The notes under the pieces: generated by a model
Database searches by the model: none
Seen by the model: the letters and a program-made list of their open reading frames with translations, nothing else
Told to the model about the DNA's origin: nothing
Shown: positions 22,313-34,543 of the stretch, one piece after another
Position numbering within the stretch: position 1 is the stretch's first letter
Layout: each line of letters begins with the position of its first letter
Translations under genes and position numbers: made by a program
Source: Harmothoe impar
Lineage: Eukaryota; Annelida; Polychaeta; Phyllodocida; Polynoidae
Assembly: GCA_947462335.1 (NCBI GenBank)
Contig: OX381720.1
Span: 63,261,946 to 63,325,945 of the forward strand
Length of the DNA stretch: 64,000 bases
Direction of reading: 5' to 3'

Positions 22313-24179
22313 GGTTCTTGTGCTGCCATGTCACATACAGCACTGAGAACCACTGACTCAGACCACTGGGTAAGCTCAGGTGTGTGTGGGGGGAGGATCT
22401 TTCCCTTTCGACTCTGACCACTAGGTATGTGAGTGATGGGGAGGGGGGTGTTCTGGCCCTTTCAACTCCGACAACTGGTCAGGTTTCAAGTGTAACCCTA
22501 TATAACCCTATAATACCCCTTGACCCCCCCTGGGTCAGAATAGAGGGAAAGAGGGAATATAGGGGGACTGTACAATAGTGTTTGCAGGGATGTGGCACCT
22601 ATCAATATTAGTTGTGATGGTGAGGTACATTGACACTATCAGTCTACAATTTAAGCATATTGCAGGCTGGGAAGGGGATGTGGCACCTACCAATATTGGT
22701 TGTTTGTGAGTGACATTATACAAACCTTCATATAAAAAAGTAAACATACTCTACAAAAGTACCTTAGCAATCCTTAACCGGCCTTCCTTAAGCCCTATCC
22801 TACCATCTCCTACCCCTAACCTCTCTTCCGAAAGCCCTATCCTGCCATCCTTGACCCTAAATCTACCTACCCAATGCTCTAACCTGCCCTCTCAATCTCT
22901 AACCAACCTTCCCAAAGCCTTAGCCTGCCCTCTCCAACCCCTAGCCTGCATTTTCTAAACCCATTCCTACTACCTAGGTACAATCCTCGAAGGCCAATTG
23001 TAGCATGTATCATACATTGACTTATTATTACCTGTACAGCCCAACTGGTGAACGACGGAAACCAGCGTTTCTTTACCCAAGATGCTGTCTGTACCAGTGT
23101 AACAAATAAAATAAAATCGAAATCAAATCAAACCTCTGACCCCTAACCTGCCCTCTAAAAGCCCTATCCTGCCACCTCCGACCACTAACCTGCCTTTCCA
23201 AAGCCCTATCTCTCCCTCTCTGACCCCTAAACTGCCTTCTCAACTCCCTATCCTGCCATCTCGGACCCCTAGCATGCTTATCAAACACCAATCCTACCAC
23301 CGCTGACCCCTAGCCTGCTGTCTAAAATCCTTATCCCTCCCTCTCTGACCCTTAAACCTGCCCTTCCAAAGCCTAATCATTTCCCACCCACAACCTTTAA
23401 TGTACATATATGTTGATGTTATTATTGCAACTAAAAAGCAGGGATATTTATAAGTCAGGAGAAGTGGACCAAGGCCGATCAACGGCCCTCCCTGCAATGC
23501 TCTCGGTCAGCAAAATGCCCCTGGACGGTCTCCTTAAGCCCTCCTAGAATGTTCCTTGAGCTGACAAGGAATATCCCAGTAGGCCTCAGGACGGTCTCCT
23601 GAGGCCCTCCTGGGGCCTTCTGCTAGCCGGGAACACTGCAGGGGAGGTGGGGGAGGGCGTCAGAAGAGTGGTGTGGTCGTACTAGGACCTTCTGCTGGCT
23701 GCGAACACTGCAGGGAGAGCCACATGTGAAAACATTGTTTAATTAAACATTACTTGAATATAAAAGGACTGAACATAAATACAGAGGAGTTCTCTAATAG
23801 TCAAATCTCAGGAATACCTTGAATTCCATGAACTTACAAGCATGTGACGGTTGTTAGGAACCTGGAGTTTTCTGGTGAGAGAAATTTAGTCCCAGTGAAA
23901 TGTAGTATCTATGCGTGGGAACAATAACGTAATAACCCTGTTGCTATGCAAAATGCATTAGAACCAGCCGTTCCTAAGCAATCATGGGGTTGAGGAGAAA
24001 ACAAATCTGCTAATTGAAATCCTAATCCTAAGATTTCAGGGGTCCAGGAGTACTTTTTTCTTTCATTTGTCATTTTTGATTAAATTCTGAGGTTCCTAAG
24101 GAAAATGTTAGCAATGGCAACAGAAAATGTTGCATAGGCAAAAAACATAGTGAGCTGTTACTAAGTAACCATGGGTGGA
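19621..24179. other. Interior of the inverted repeat, no transposase seen
   Basis: Mostly AT-rich sequence. It holds (actc)n at 19875-19900, a GT/G-run at 22276-22315, and a C-rich degenerate repeat of about 36-40 bp (cctatcctgcca... cccctaacctgcc) at 22770-22965 and 23130-23370. No integrase or transposase motif was found, so the element is non-autonomous or the inverted repeat has another origin. Confidence 0.5.
20954..21027 (+). repeat. tRNA-like relic
   Basis: An A-box-like GGTAGCTCAGTTTG and a B-box-like GTTCAATCC stand at tRNA spacing, but stems are poor. Probably a SINE head or tRNA pseudogene. Confidence 0.4.
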
Positions 24180-24827
24180 TTGGGCTTTATAATCAGCCAT
24201 TTTGACCCCTGCTAGGCAAATCAACAAATAGTATGTTTGTTGCTAGGTAACCACATTATAGCTAATAGATAAATAGTCTAGCATCAGAATTGTTTCAGTA
24301 GCTTAAATCTTCTATGTTTATTCCTGTTATTAAATGTTATTAAGCATTAGATGAGGTAGGTGATTTGTAGCCCCAATACTATACACTGCCCAGGTTACAT
24401 AAGTACATTGGGCCATGATTGGGCCAATATACCACTTAAAATTGGGCCAATAATGGCATTTTGATATTGGCCCACCGCTGGTTTGACCGCTGGCCCAGGA
24501 ATGGCCCATGCTCGGATAAAGGGATATTGATTTCATGTTGGCCAAATGTTGGGCCAACATCAAAATGTTTTTACATTATTCCAAGGTTAGAAATTAGACA
24601 TCGGACCAACCTTGTAATACATATGTCGCCCCAACATATAATTTTCAATATAGGACCACTGCAACAATCACTGATATTGAACAATTTTATTTTTACATGT
24701 ATAATTGAATGTGCAAGCATACTAAAGACATGACTGTCAAGAATCATCAGTTTAGAAAAAGCCATTTCTGTTTTTTAATCCATCTTGATCTCTATCCCAA
24801 AATGGTTAGAAATAATACAAACTGTAT

Positions 24828-25656
24828 TACAGTGAAATCTCTTTATAAGGAGGACGGTTATAAGGAGCAGACGGTTATAAGGAGCACATTTACTCTGCCA
24901 AAACCTTTTCTATACTTTTCTATAGTAAAAAACACCATTAGAACGAGCATTTCTAGCCAAAAATCGTTTATAAGGAGCAAATATTTTCAAGATAGTAACT
25001 CTTTTTTTTTATTGAAATAAGGTGTAATACTGTGTTTACTAGCCTTTGTCAGGACTTTTGTTGTAAGGGGAGGCAGGGGGAGGCGGGGGCTTTGTCAGGA
25101 CTTCCCCTGTGATGTGGGCGGCCTACATGAGTGTAGGTGCGGACCTGTGAGGGGGGGGGGATGAGGGCTTTGTCAGGACTTCCCCTGTGATGTAGGTGGC
25201 CTACAAGGGTGTAAGTACGGACCTGTGGGGGGGGGGGCTTTGTCAGGACTTCCCCTGTGATGTAGGTGGCCTACAAGGGTGTAAGTACGGACCTGTGGGG
25301 GGGGGGGCTTTGTCAGGACTTCCACTGTGATGTAGGTGGCCTACAAGGGTGTAAGTACGGACCTGTGGGGGGGGGCTTTGTCAGGACTTCCACTGTGATG
25401 TGGGTGGTCTACAGGGGTGTAGGTACGGACCTGTGAGGGGGAGGGGGAGGCGGGGGCGGGGGTTTTGTCAGGACTTCCCCTGCGATGTGGGAGGCGACCT
25501 TCCGACCTGAGGGGGAACCCCTCTGCACCCCCACAAGGGGAGGGGGGAGGCTTTGTAATGGCTTATCAATGACCAAAATCGGTTATAAGGAAGGTTGGTT
25601 ACAACCAGCAAATTTCCCTTGCCAAAAGGTGCTCCTTCTAACGAGATTTTACTGTA
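24828..25656. mobile_element. Nested TA-flanked element (mariner/pogo-like MITE)
   Basis: Ends are TACAGTGAAATCTCTTTATA and, inverted, TACAGTAAAATCTCGTTAGA, with TA at both borders. This terminus style is common among Tc1/mariner/pogo MITEs. The inside is filled by a G-rich minisatellite. Confidence 0.8.
25040..25480 (+). repeat. 70-bp G-rich minisatellite
   Basis: Seven copies of a unit containing ctttgtcaggacttcccctg, tgatgtaggtggcctac and a run of 6-10 G. The sequence just after it (about 25490-25545) recurs inverted at 49105-49150. Confidence 0.85.
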
Positions 25657-26700
25657 CTATCATTTAGGACTTATCTAACTCCATTACCCACACATGAGGT
25701 GTCTTCAAGTTACTTTTGACAAATTCCCATGGGTGTCATGCAGTAAATGGCACTTTTAGATATCAAATTTCATCAATGAGCTTCCTCTGACCTTTAAACA
25801 TGTAGAGCACACTGGGGATCACGTTTATAACCCAATATGATGGGAAAGTAGGAGCCATCCTGTAAAAAATTCTTCAGTTGACATTGAATCCCCCTGATGT
25901 AGATCCTGGACAAGTGTAGATAGAATTGATGTTGGTCCAAGGTCAGAAATAATATGATGGCCCTGAAGTGTCCCAACACTGGGCCAACACTGGGTCAATA
26001 TCAACAATATCAAGCATGGACCAGCTCTGGGCCAGCCGTCAACCCAGCGATGGCCCATCATCAGAACTCCCAGAGGTGGGCCATCATTGTAATTTGTATG
26101 TTGAACCAATGTATGCATTACTTACAATGGGCCATGGTTGGTATAACGATTGCGATGGAGTCGATCATTGCCGACATTGGCCCAATATACCCTTGCTACC
26201 TGGGTATGTGCCCTGCATATTGCTGTTGCTATGGTAACTAATGGCATATTATGACTGTTTCTAGGTGACAGGGGTAGTTTGGTTGGAAGCGTATAGTTCC
26301 AAAAATATTGTTCAAGCCTATTAATGGCAATATCCATGGTCACAAACAAGGAATAATGACATAGTAACCCTGTTGCTATGCAAAATTCACAAAGAATCAT
26401 CTGTTGCTAAGCAACCAAGGGTGCTGGAAGAAAACCATGAAGAAAAACAGATTCCTTAGATATGATTTTAGGGGGGTAGGAGTACTTTTATCTTTTGTAT
26501 ACCAATTTATTTTGTTATTTCCGGGTGATTTTTGTCACTTTTCAGGGTTGCTAAGGAAATTGGTTGCCATGGCAACAAAAAATGTCACATAAATTTGTGA
26601 AGTGTGATTTTTGGATTCAAGGGGTTCTTAGCTTTCAAAAAATGTATAGTTTACAATTTCCCCACAAAACCCCAACAGAATTACATAAGGATCCCCACTA

Positions 26701-27974
26701 AAGATTGTCTTTTCCATTCAATTGTATGAAATGATACCTTGAAACATGCTTTTTGGCCAGACAGTAGCATGCAACACAATGTTCTCAGAGGCCGTGGACA
26801 GATCGTAAGTAAAATAGGTTATATTTCATATACAAGTGTCTTGTTCTCCCCTGTGCCTTCTCTTAATGTCTATAGTACACACATCCTATTTGTCAAATTA
26901 TCTATTCTTAGCCATCATATAATTACAATACATTGCCACCTTTAAAATACACTTCGCCCATACCCACCTTGAGTGTTTCCCCTCTTTTTTATTTCAAGCA
27001 TCCCTGACGTTGCCCCATTTTCTAAACTCTTTGGAGTGTATGGCGTATATACAATGTTTACTAACAATTAGCTGTTTCCCCGACAGACAACATATAATAT
27101 ATTTGACTTTGTGTTAATATTATGACGGTATCCCACAAACCTTATTCATTGCGCAAACCACCAGAAGGGCAATGTAGTCCAGTTGCCAGCTTGGAAACCT
27201 TGCAGAAAAACTCCCCGAAGAGGTTATGACTGATTTGGGTACAGGAAGTCATATACTTTCAAAATCTTGATGATGCCCGGATGGCATCATTGAGCATTTT
27301 CCGAAATTCAAGATGGCGTCCAAGATGGCTGACAAAATGTTTAAAGTCATAAATCAGTCAATTCTTGTGTGATTTGCATGTGTAATACCTCTAAATTGGG
27401 ATTTTTGGGCATGCCTGATTGATTAAAAGAGTCAAAAAGTAATTTGAGAAGGTATCCATAGTGATAGCGTGTTTCCATATCAACCAGCATGCCGATTCTA
27501 ATACAAAATATATATTGTTTTAAGAAGTTTGTCATTTCTCAACACCTACACTCATGTAATATCTCAAATTCAAGGTCTCATTGAGATACATCATTTTAAC
27601 ATAGTTTTAGAGTTGTCACTGGACCTGAGTAACCATGGCAACCAGAAATCACCAACAATAATGCCTAATGATTGATGCCGAAACATCATCATCCTTACTG
27701 AAAACTGTGAATGCATGACAGAACAACCAACATGCCCACAATATACTCTGTCCTCAATGTCAAAAAGTCATTTGAGTGGGTATCCATGGGGATGCATCAT
27801 TTCTGATAACATCTGAGACCAATTACATGTATACCATGTACAGGTAGAAAGGGGGGGGAGTGGTTTCCTATATTTACTTTGTGTATTAGAGAATGGTGTG
27901 TCCTTTTTTCCTTTAAAAGTCTAGTAACCTAGGCCTGAAAGTGGTCAAGGGCCTACATTTCTGCCATTTTAATG
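26701..27974. other. No gene seen
   Basis: AT-rich single-copy-like DNA. A GTAAGT donor-like site at 26805 follows an AG at 26787-26788, but the 16 nt between are too short to argue for an exon. Confidence 0.4.
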
Positions 27975-28220
27975 TAAGAGTGAGTGAGTGAGTAATAGAT
28001 GGTTAACGCCATTTTGACAAATAAGCGAGAATGGCGAGAAACTTATATTACAGAACAAATTGTTTCAATGGAAAATTCAATTCTCGATACATACAGTTGA
28101 GGTAGAACAAATGCTATTGCTGGGGGAATGAGATAAAATCATGTCAATGCGTTATAAAATCATGTCAATGCCTTATAAAAAGATTGAGCGTGTGAGTGGC
28201 CTCACAGATGACTCAGGGTA
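27975..28220 (-). mobile_element. 3' tail fragment of the non-LTR retrotransposon family
   Basis: (gagt)n followed by taatagatggttaacgccat and the same downstream tract as at 29016-29200 (ttcaatggaaaattcaattc, gaacaaatgctattgctggg). On the minus strand this is the 3' UTR and ACTC tail of the element described at 29016-31821. Confidence 0.75.
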
Positions 28221-28361
28221 AGCTGGAGCTGGAGCTTATCATGTACTTAGATATAACACTCCCTTATAATCATTTATTGGTCAATTCTGGCATCATAAAT
28301 GAATTCCTTGTTAAAAAGTACCCTGAAGTCATATGTCATACATGTATGTTATTCCATTTCA

Positions 28362-28445
28362 GGCCAGCAGGTGGGTGTGGGTGAGCAGGTGGGTGTGGGA
28401 GAGCAGGTGGATGTGGGTGTGCAGGTGGGTGTGGGCGACAGTTGC
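28362..28445 (+). repeat. Short GT-rich minisatellite
   Basis: Five imperfect copies of caggtgggtgtgggtgag (16-18 bp). A GC-richer stretch at 28470-28680 follows but shows no recognisable domain. Confidence 0.7.
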
Positions 28446-29015
28446 AGGCTGTGGGTGTGTACCGCCTTTTGCTCCTATCAAAAAGTGAGTCGATCGGACG
28501 ATAAACGATGGAGTTACAGGTTGTACAAATTCGTCTGCACACGTTGACGTCTCGCACATTACAAGAAGTACCAGTGGCTGTAGCATCCATACCCGCGCAG
28601 CAGCGCGGGAAACAACCAGACGCCGCTCACGGGGCGCCACTCTTTGACGGGTGGCATGCGCTAGCCTCGCTTCCACCTCTCCTGCTTCATTTAGATTGAA
28701 TTTGAATTAAAGAACCTAGATGGTTTTTTTCTATCTATATGAGGGTATTTCTACTGTAGTAGATGGCATTCCTGTATGTAAAGAGAAATATGAGGCTCTG
28801 TGGGTGAAAATGTGATTTCTATCTTTGGTTTAACATTGAGCCTATGTGCCTTTAGTTAAGAGGGAAGCAATGTAACAGTACTTAAGAGTTTATGCAAAAG
28901 AGAGAAATTTATGTCGAAAGATCGCAGCCCAATATCTCATTGAAAAAACAAGATTTTTGATTTCTTTTCGAAGGAAAAATGTGTCCCCCTTGCCCATCTA
29001 TCCCTTTGCTCCTCT

Positions 29016-31821
29016 GAGTGAGTGAGCGAGTAATGGATGTTTAACGCCATTTCAACAACTATATTCATGGCGAGAAACTTCAATTAGAAAACAAATTGGT
29101 TCAATGGAAAATTCAATTCTTGATACGTACAGTTGAGGTAGAACAAATGCTATTGCTGGGAGAATGAGATGGAAAAATGCCTTATAAAACAATGAGTGTG
29201 CAGGGTAAAAATCATAAAAGTTGATGCAGTCCAGCTGCTTTCAAGAAGTCAATGATAAGATTGGGTTTGACGGTGTTAAAAAGCTCTTGTAGACCAGCTA
29301 CCTTGTAGAAACGTTGTCGGATGAGCGTAAAATCCACAAGAGGATGTGTTTGATCGATAGAACCGTATTGCACGCTACACAAAAAGGTTCGTCTTCTCTC
29401 TTCAGAAGGTATGCTTGGGTCAATCGACTGTGACCGATGCAACACCGAGTGTAAACTGTTTGGTCTCTTCTGTTTGTGAAAACAGGACGATTTGTTTCGT
29501 TGACAGTTTTGCAGAACTCATAGAGCTTCCGGCCAGGATTTTCAACCCAGTCCTTCTGCCACAGCTGGTCTATATACTTCTTTACCACTGGTTTGAAGTC
29601 TAAAGGTGGGAGCAGGCATTTTTGTTGTGTGTCAAAGCTAAGGCCATGCTTAGCAGATCTATCTGCCTTCTCATTTCCTTCTATGCCTACGTGACTTGGT
29701 AGCCAACAGAAACGAATGTCGTAACCAAGTTCCTTAGATTTGATGAACGCTTTTAAAATCATAATTAGTACTGGATGATTCAAGTTCAAATTTTGAATGT
29801 CTTGCAAACATGACTTTGAATAACTAAAAATAATGAACTTCTTTCCTGGTAAACTCCTCATGCGCTGCAATGCCAGCACTATGGCAATTGCTTCGGCAGA
29901 GAAAATAGAGCTGTGGTTTGGCAAGCGAGAAGCAAGCCTCTTGCCTCCACCAACCGCTGCCACAGCCACTCTCTCCGCTTCCTTTAATCCGTCAGTGTAG
30001 AACGCTTCATGCTCTGGAAGTTCACTTTTAATTTCAGAAAATTTTATTCTAAATTCCATTGGGTTTGTCACAGCTCTTTTTGAGACGGCAAGACTAAAGT
30101 TCACATCTGGAGTTTTCAGTTTCCAGGGGGGAATATCTGGGATGTGAGTTTGTCCCAGTACTCCCAGATCCACATCAAGGTCTTTCAAATGCGGTGCAAT
30201 CCTTATACCAAAAGGTCTGGAAGCTTTCGGTTTCTTTTCGTATAGTAGCCTATTTTCTGGCTTGAAAACGCATTTATGAGATGGATTGTTGGGATTTGGT
30301 TTTACACGCAGAGCATACTGTAATGACAGCTTGAGGCGCCTGTTGTTTAGTGATGGTTCCTTAGCCTCGACATACAGACTTGGATAGGGTGAGGCTCTGA
30401 AAGCTCCCAGTGCCAATCTTAATCCTTGTCTGTGTACGGAATCCAACATTGCAATGCAAGATGGCTTAGCTCCACCATATACTTGAGAACCATAATCCAG
30501 TTTCAATCTTATAAGCGCTCGATACAGATGTAAAAGCACCTTGCTGTCAGCACCCCAGTCAGTGTTGGAAAGTACTTTCAGCAAATCAAGCGATTTTGAG
30601 CATCTTGTCTTAAGGGATTTCATGTGAGGAACAAAGCTCAGTCGCTTGTCAAACAAAAGGCCCAGGAATTTAGTTTGTTCTGCCACCTTGAGAAGATCCC
30701 CACCAAGGGTCAGATCTGGTTCAAAATGACATCTTAGCTGATTACAGAAATGTACCGCAATATTTTTTGATCGGGAGAATTTAAAGCTGTTCTCAACCGA
30801 CCAAGTGTGTACTTTATTCAGGCAGAGTTGGAGTTGCCGTTCGATAGATTGCATGAACTTTGCACTGTAGCAAATGAGAAGATCATCAACATATAAGCTA
30901 CATGACATGTCCTTTGTAATTGCTTTCACGACACTGTTAAATTTAATACTGAAAAGAGTGACAGAAAGAATGCTGCCCTGAGGAACTCCGAGCTCCTGCT
31001 CATGCTCCCCAGAAAGTGTAGCACCCAATCGCACTCTATTGGATAGAAAGTCTGAAACAAAGATGGGTAACCGTCCACAAAATCCCATGTCATGTAAATC
31101 TCTCATAATGCCATGCTTCCATGTTGTGTCGTATGCTTTTTCCAGATTGAAAAATATGGCGACAACATGTTCTTTTTTGATAAAGGCATCGCGAATAAAA
31201 TGTTCTAGTCTAATTAAATGATCAAGAGTGCTTCTCCCTCGTCTGAAGCCACTCTGATAGTCAGAGATATGATGTTCCGACTCGAATAGCCAAACAAGTC
31301 TCTGGTTGATCATCCTTTCCATGGTCTTACAGATGCAACTAGTCAGAGCTATGGGCCTATAGTTTGTTGGATTTGAGTGCTCTTTGCCTGGCTTTGGAAT
31401 GGGAATGATGGTGGCCTCCTGCCATGAAGGCGGCAGCCGTCCATTTTCCCAGGCGGTATTGAAATGATGTAACAGCAATTTGAGTACAGGTTCAGGTAGG
31501 CGTTTCAGAAATTCATAATGAACTTTATCCGGTCCAACAGCAGTGTTGTGTGATTTCCTGAGAGACTTTCTTATTTCTTCTAGTGTAAAAAACTGATTAT
31601 AACCCTCTGCATTGGAAGATTGAAAATTCAGGCTCTCTCTTTCCTCTCTGTTCTTAATTGGTACAAAAGCCGGCAAGCAATTGTTGGAAGAAGAGCAGTG
31701 TTGAAATGTTTCAGCCAGTTTGGTGGCAGTGTCGGCTGAACTGGTCAACAGCTGATCTCCATCAATGAGATGCTGGACCCTCGAACTATCACCTCTTCCT
31801 TTGATCTTTCTGATCATGAAC
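29016..31821 (-). mobile_element. 5'-truncated non-LTR retrotransposon (I/Nimb-like, with RNase H)
   Basis: The minus-strand element runs from a truncated 5' end (about 31821, no endonuclease domain) through RT and RNase H to a 3' UTR and an ACTC-type tail at 29016-29030. The 5' end abuts the 3' end of a second copy, in the same orientation. The RT-RNase H order and the tandem-repeat tail point to the I superfamily; Nimb-type elements are known from molluscs. Exact clade not determined. Confidence 0.85.
29212..31821 (-). pseudogene. Retrotransposon ORF2 remnant: reverse transcriptase plus RNase H
   Basis: Seen in order are a pre-RT linker (VGPDKVHYEFLKRLP), an RT with PTNYRPIALTS, a motif A region, PQGSILSVTLF and YVDDLLI, then a thumb, an RNase H (FYTDGLKEAE, SAEAIAIVLAL, NEKADRSAKHG) and a Cys/His tail (CVACNTVLSIKHIL). 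Two catalytic positions are changed: the first Asp of RT motif A is Asn (FFNLEKAYD, codon AAT) and the third RNase H acidic residue is Tyr (IIFSYSKS, codon TAT). A 7-bp deletion near 29335, compared with the second copy at 32040, shifts the frame so that the true C-terminus (to 29212) is out of frame. The long open frame (29298-31919) therefore survives by recent insertion, not by function. Cellular role: target-primed reverse transcription when intact. Confidence 0.88.
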
Positions 31822-32200
31822 AGTTGAGGTGGAACAAATGCTATTGCTGGGAGAATGAGATGGAAATTAAAATTATGTAAGTGCCTTATAAAACAATGAG
31901 TGTGCAGAGTAAAAATCATAAAAGTTGATGCAGTCCAGCTGCTTTCTAAAAGTCGATGATAAGATCGGGTTTGACAGTGTTAAAAAGCTCTTGTAGACCA
32001 GCTACCTTGCAGAGACATTGTCGGATGAGCGTAAAATCCACATAATCCAAGAGGATGTGTTTGATCTATAGAACAGTATTGCACGCTACACAAAAAGGTT
32101 CGTCTTCTCTCTTCAGAAGGTATGCATGGGTCTCATGGAAATCCATAGGTAGCTATATGAAGGAGAGTGAGTGAGTCAGTAATGGATGTTTAACGCCATT
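31821..32200 (-). mobile_element. 3' end of a second copy of the same retrotransposon
   Basis: Matches 29016-29440 at about 90%, including the last about 75 codons of the ORF, the 3' UTR and a gagtgagtgagt tail (32165). It keeps the 7 bp missing from the longer copy. The longer copy is joined to its left side head-to-tail. Confidence 0.85.
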
Positions 32201-32587
32201 TCGACAACTAAAGTCATATTTATGGCGAGAAACTTATGTTCTGAAGAAATGCGTCAGCGCATAAAAAATGTGTCAGATGATTTCGACGATTGCCGAAGAT
32301 TTAATAAATCTTCTTTCCTTTTACACCTACCCCGACTCACCAGACCTCTTTTCGACCTTAGAGGAGGAGGTGGAGTCTATTGAGTGGGTCATTTGGCAAA
32401 CTGAAGGTCTGGCGTATTGCACAGGGCCGTATCACAGGAGGCCGCTTTACACAAGGTCGTATGTCAAATGAAATGCAGCCCAACCTTCAACAAGGAAAAT
32501 AACCCACTCATCACATTAACCCAGTGTTCCTTTGTATTTGACACAGGGTTGCTCACCCTGTGTCACATGGGCCGGCTCAGGCCAGGG

Positions 32588-32712
32588 CCATCAGACTGGG
32601 GCTGACTGTCCGTGGGGCCATCAGTCCCATTAACTATACCACAATGGGACCACAATGGTTGGTTGATTAGTTGATTGGATTGTTTACGTCCAAGTGTGCT
32701 AGGACGCCTGGG
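32588..32712 (+). repeat. Dispersed repeat, copy A
   Basis: gggccatcagactggggctg through gattgtttacgtccaagtgt and ctaggacgcctgg recurs at 33689-33812 in the same orientation at about 93% identity. Confidence 0.8.
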
Positions 32713-33006
32713 CCTGCGGATATGGGCCCGGGCTGCCAATACAGCTTTATTAGTAGAAATGTTCTTTGTGAAGATACCTGTACTTTTGTCCATAGCTCAT
32801 ACACAGATAAAATCAAAAACAACGTTATTCTAAGTGCTTCAGGATGTTGTCTGACAGAGGCTGGAGCCAAACCATTCAAGAACTTGCAGGATGGGGCATT
32901 ACTCACTCATCTTCAGGGAGATCATCACCCACCACCAACAGCTCTGGTATCATGCTAAATATAGTTGAGTATTGCAATGTTTTATCCAAGGCATTTTTCT
33001 TTTCAG

Positions 33007-33197
33007 TCTGAGTGGCACAAGCAATCATGTGGCCAAAATCCTCTTCAGGAGCGAGTACAATATACAGAATGGCAAGGATTACAGCTACACGTCTAAGGCC
33101 TGCAAATGGAATGTCCCCAACCCTGCCTGATGGCTCTGTTGACATGGCAGAACCAGTTGATGAATACTTTTGGAAGAAGGGGCAGTATTATTTCTAA
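33007..33197 (+). pseudogene. Exon-like fragment, frame broken
   Basis: A good acceptor (catttttcttttcag) opens it. One frame reads HVAKILFRSEYNIQNGKDYS through CKWNVPNPA and then stops; another frame reads LPDGSVDMAEPVDEYFWKKG to a stop at 33197. The change of frame suggests a broken or mis-spliced exon. No family recognised. Confidence 0.35.
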
Positions 33198-33688
33198 ATA
33201 AATATTCCTAGAATAATCTTAATCACGAGAAGTATCAACATTATAATTTCAAGTTATCAAATAATCCACATCAAATCATAAATTATCAAGAAGGACATCA
33301 GTCATGCAGGAAAACTTTTACCCAGCTTTTAATGGGTTAGTGTTTGGGTTTTCTTTCATGAGCAGACTTAATTGAGAAGAGTTATTAAAGCATTAAGAGT
33401 AAATGGTTTAGTTGATATTTGTTCTCTTTCTGAAGTTAGAACGGAGGGAGTCAGGGAAGATCCCGATAGACTACTGTCACCGGTTTGGTCATGTCTGCCC
33501 CACAGCTGTTTTAAAATGAATTGGAAGGTCTAGAGCAAATGTTCATGATGTGCCTTCGTTCATTATCACCATTTAATATCAGAATATGCATTTTTAGATG
33601 CCCTGCTAAAGACGGCATTTACCTAAAATGCCACATTAATATGGATGAATGCATGAGTATAGGACAATGATAAGTGATTTCATATGTG

Positions 33689-33812
33689 GGGCCATCAGAC
33701 TGGGGCTGACTGTCCGTGGGGCCATCAGTCCCATTACCTATACCACAGTGGGACCACAATGCTTGGTTGATTGGATTGTTTTACTGCCAAGTGTGCTAGG
33801 ACGCCTGGGACT
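33689..33812 (+). repeat. Dispersed repeat, copy B
   Basis: Second copy of the 32588 repeat, ending gtgctaggacgcctggga, directly before an exon-like ORF. Confidence 0.8.
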
Positions 33813-33989
33813 TACACAAGAGTTTATCACAACGAGCTCTACCAGGTTGTGACCTCCTACCCTGAGGTGGCACTGCCGGGTCTGAGGCCCACCAGATCAG
33901 ATGAGAGCTACAGATATTCCCCACAGATATTTCCCAACGATAGCATGGAGCATGAGTGCCGGCCGTGGGCGGGGTGGGGCTGTACTTAA
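33813..33989 (+). CDS. Exon-like ORF, unknown protein
   Basis: After the dispersed repeat the frame reads TYTRVYHNELYQVVTSYPEV, then ALPGLRPTRSDESYRYSPQI and a Cys-containing end before TAA at 33987. The composition is protein-like, unlike the surroundings. The left border is the repeat, so it may be a captured or truncated exon. Confidence 0.4.
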   Translation, partial: YTRVYHNELYQVVTSYPEVALPGLRPTRSDESYRYSPQIFPNDSMEHECRPWAGWGCT

Positions 33990-34269
33990 CTATTTATGTA
34001 TATTCATGTATATAATGTACAATGTACATGTACATAGACACAAAGAACAGACAAAAGTGACAAGTTCACTTCTGATACTTTTATTTTTAGAAAAGTTGAT
34101 GATCGTTTTTGAAGTATTGTTATTATCTTGGTGTACATCCCAAAAAAGTGCCAGACTAGAAGCTGTAGAGAACAATCTGGCAACATATCAAAGAGCAGTT
34201 GACTTTGTGAAGAATGACTAATAAACGCTATACACCTGAACAAAAGAATGACAGACAATGATAACCTTA

Positions 34270-34543
34270 TGGAATACCATACTCACTCCACCAAATTCAC
34301 AGTTCCCCACAAACATTGAGGGCCTGGAAAATGACAAAACTCGCCCTCCCCCCACAAAAGTTGGGTTTCACAATATTAATCCGACATATGTTCCACTTCC
34401 AGTTTCTAAGTCTCAGGTGCTAGACGTCCTAGCTGCCAGCCGGTCCCGTCAGAGGAGAAGAGGAAGGCATCAGTCCCCAATGGGGTCACCCATCAGGACC
34501 AGGAGTGCGACTGCTCGCTGTGGACGGGGTGGGGGTGTTTAAC
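34270..34543 (+). pseudogene. Duplicated exon fragment, copy 1
   Basis: Reads TILTPPNSQFPTNIEGLEND through TKVGFHNINPTYVPL, matching the exon at 39156-39541, then a different Arg/Ser-rich end (SRSRQRRRGRHQSP) that recurs near 35020, 35530 and 37190. An exon duplicated and fused to other sequence. Confidence 0.55.

Larger units (their letters stand above)
24389..26204. mobile_element. TIR element inserted in the right arm
   Basis: Ends read CCCAGGTTACATAAGTACAT and, inverted, CCCAGGTAGCAAGGGTATAT, each followed by TTGGGCCA. Subterminal DNA for about 250 bp on both sides repeats a GGGCCA motif. A second element is nested inside. No ORF of transposase type. Confidence 0.8.
24180..26700 (-). repeat. 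Right arm of the inverted repeat, split by an insertion
   Basis: 24180-24388 and 26205-26700 together are the inverted counterpart of 18908-19620. Between them lies a separate element, and the left arm keeps the uninterrupted sequence (atatgcagggcagatagtg, about 19396-19414). Confidence 0.85.

Noticed and set aside
28336..28699. GC-rich ORFs on both strands
   Set aside because: No domain, and the frame starts inside the GT minisatellite; nothing supports one strand over the other.
29212..31919. Endogenous retrovirus
   Set aside because: No LTRs, protease or integrase. RT-RNase H order, a 3' microsatellite tail and 5' truncation fit a non-LTR retrotransposon.
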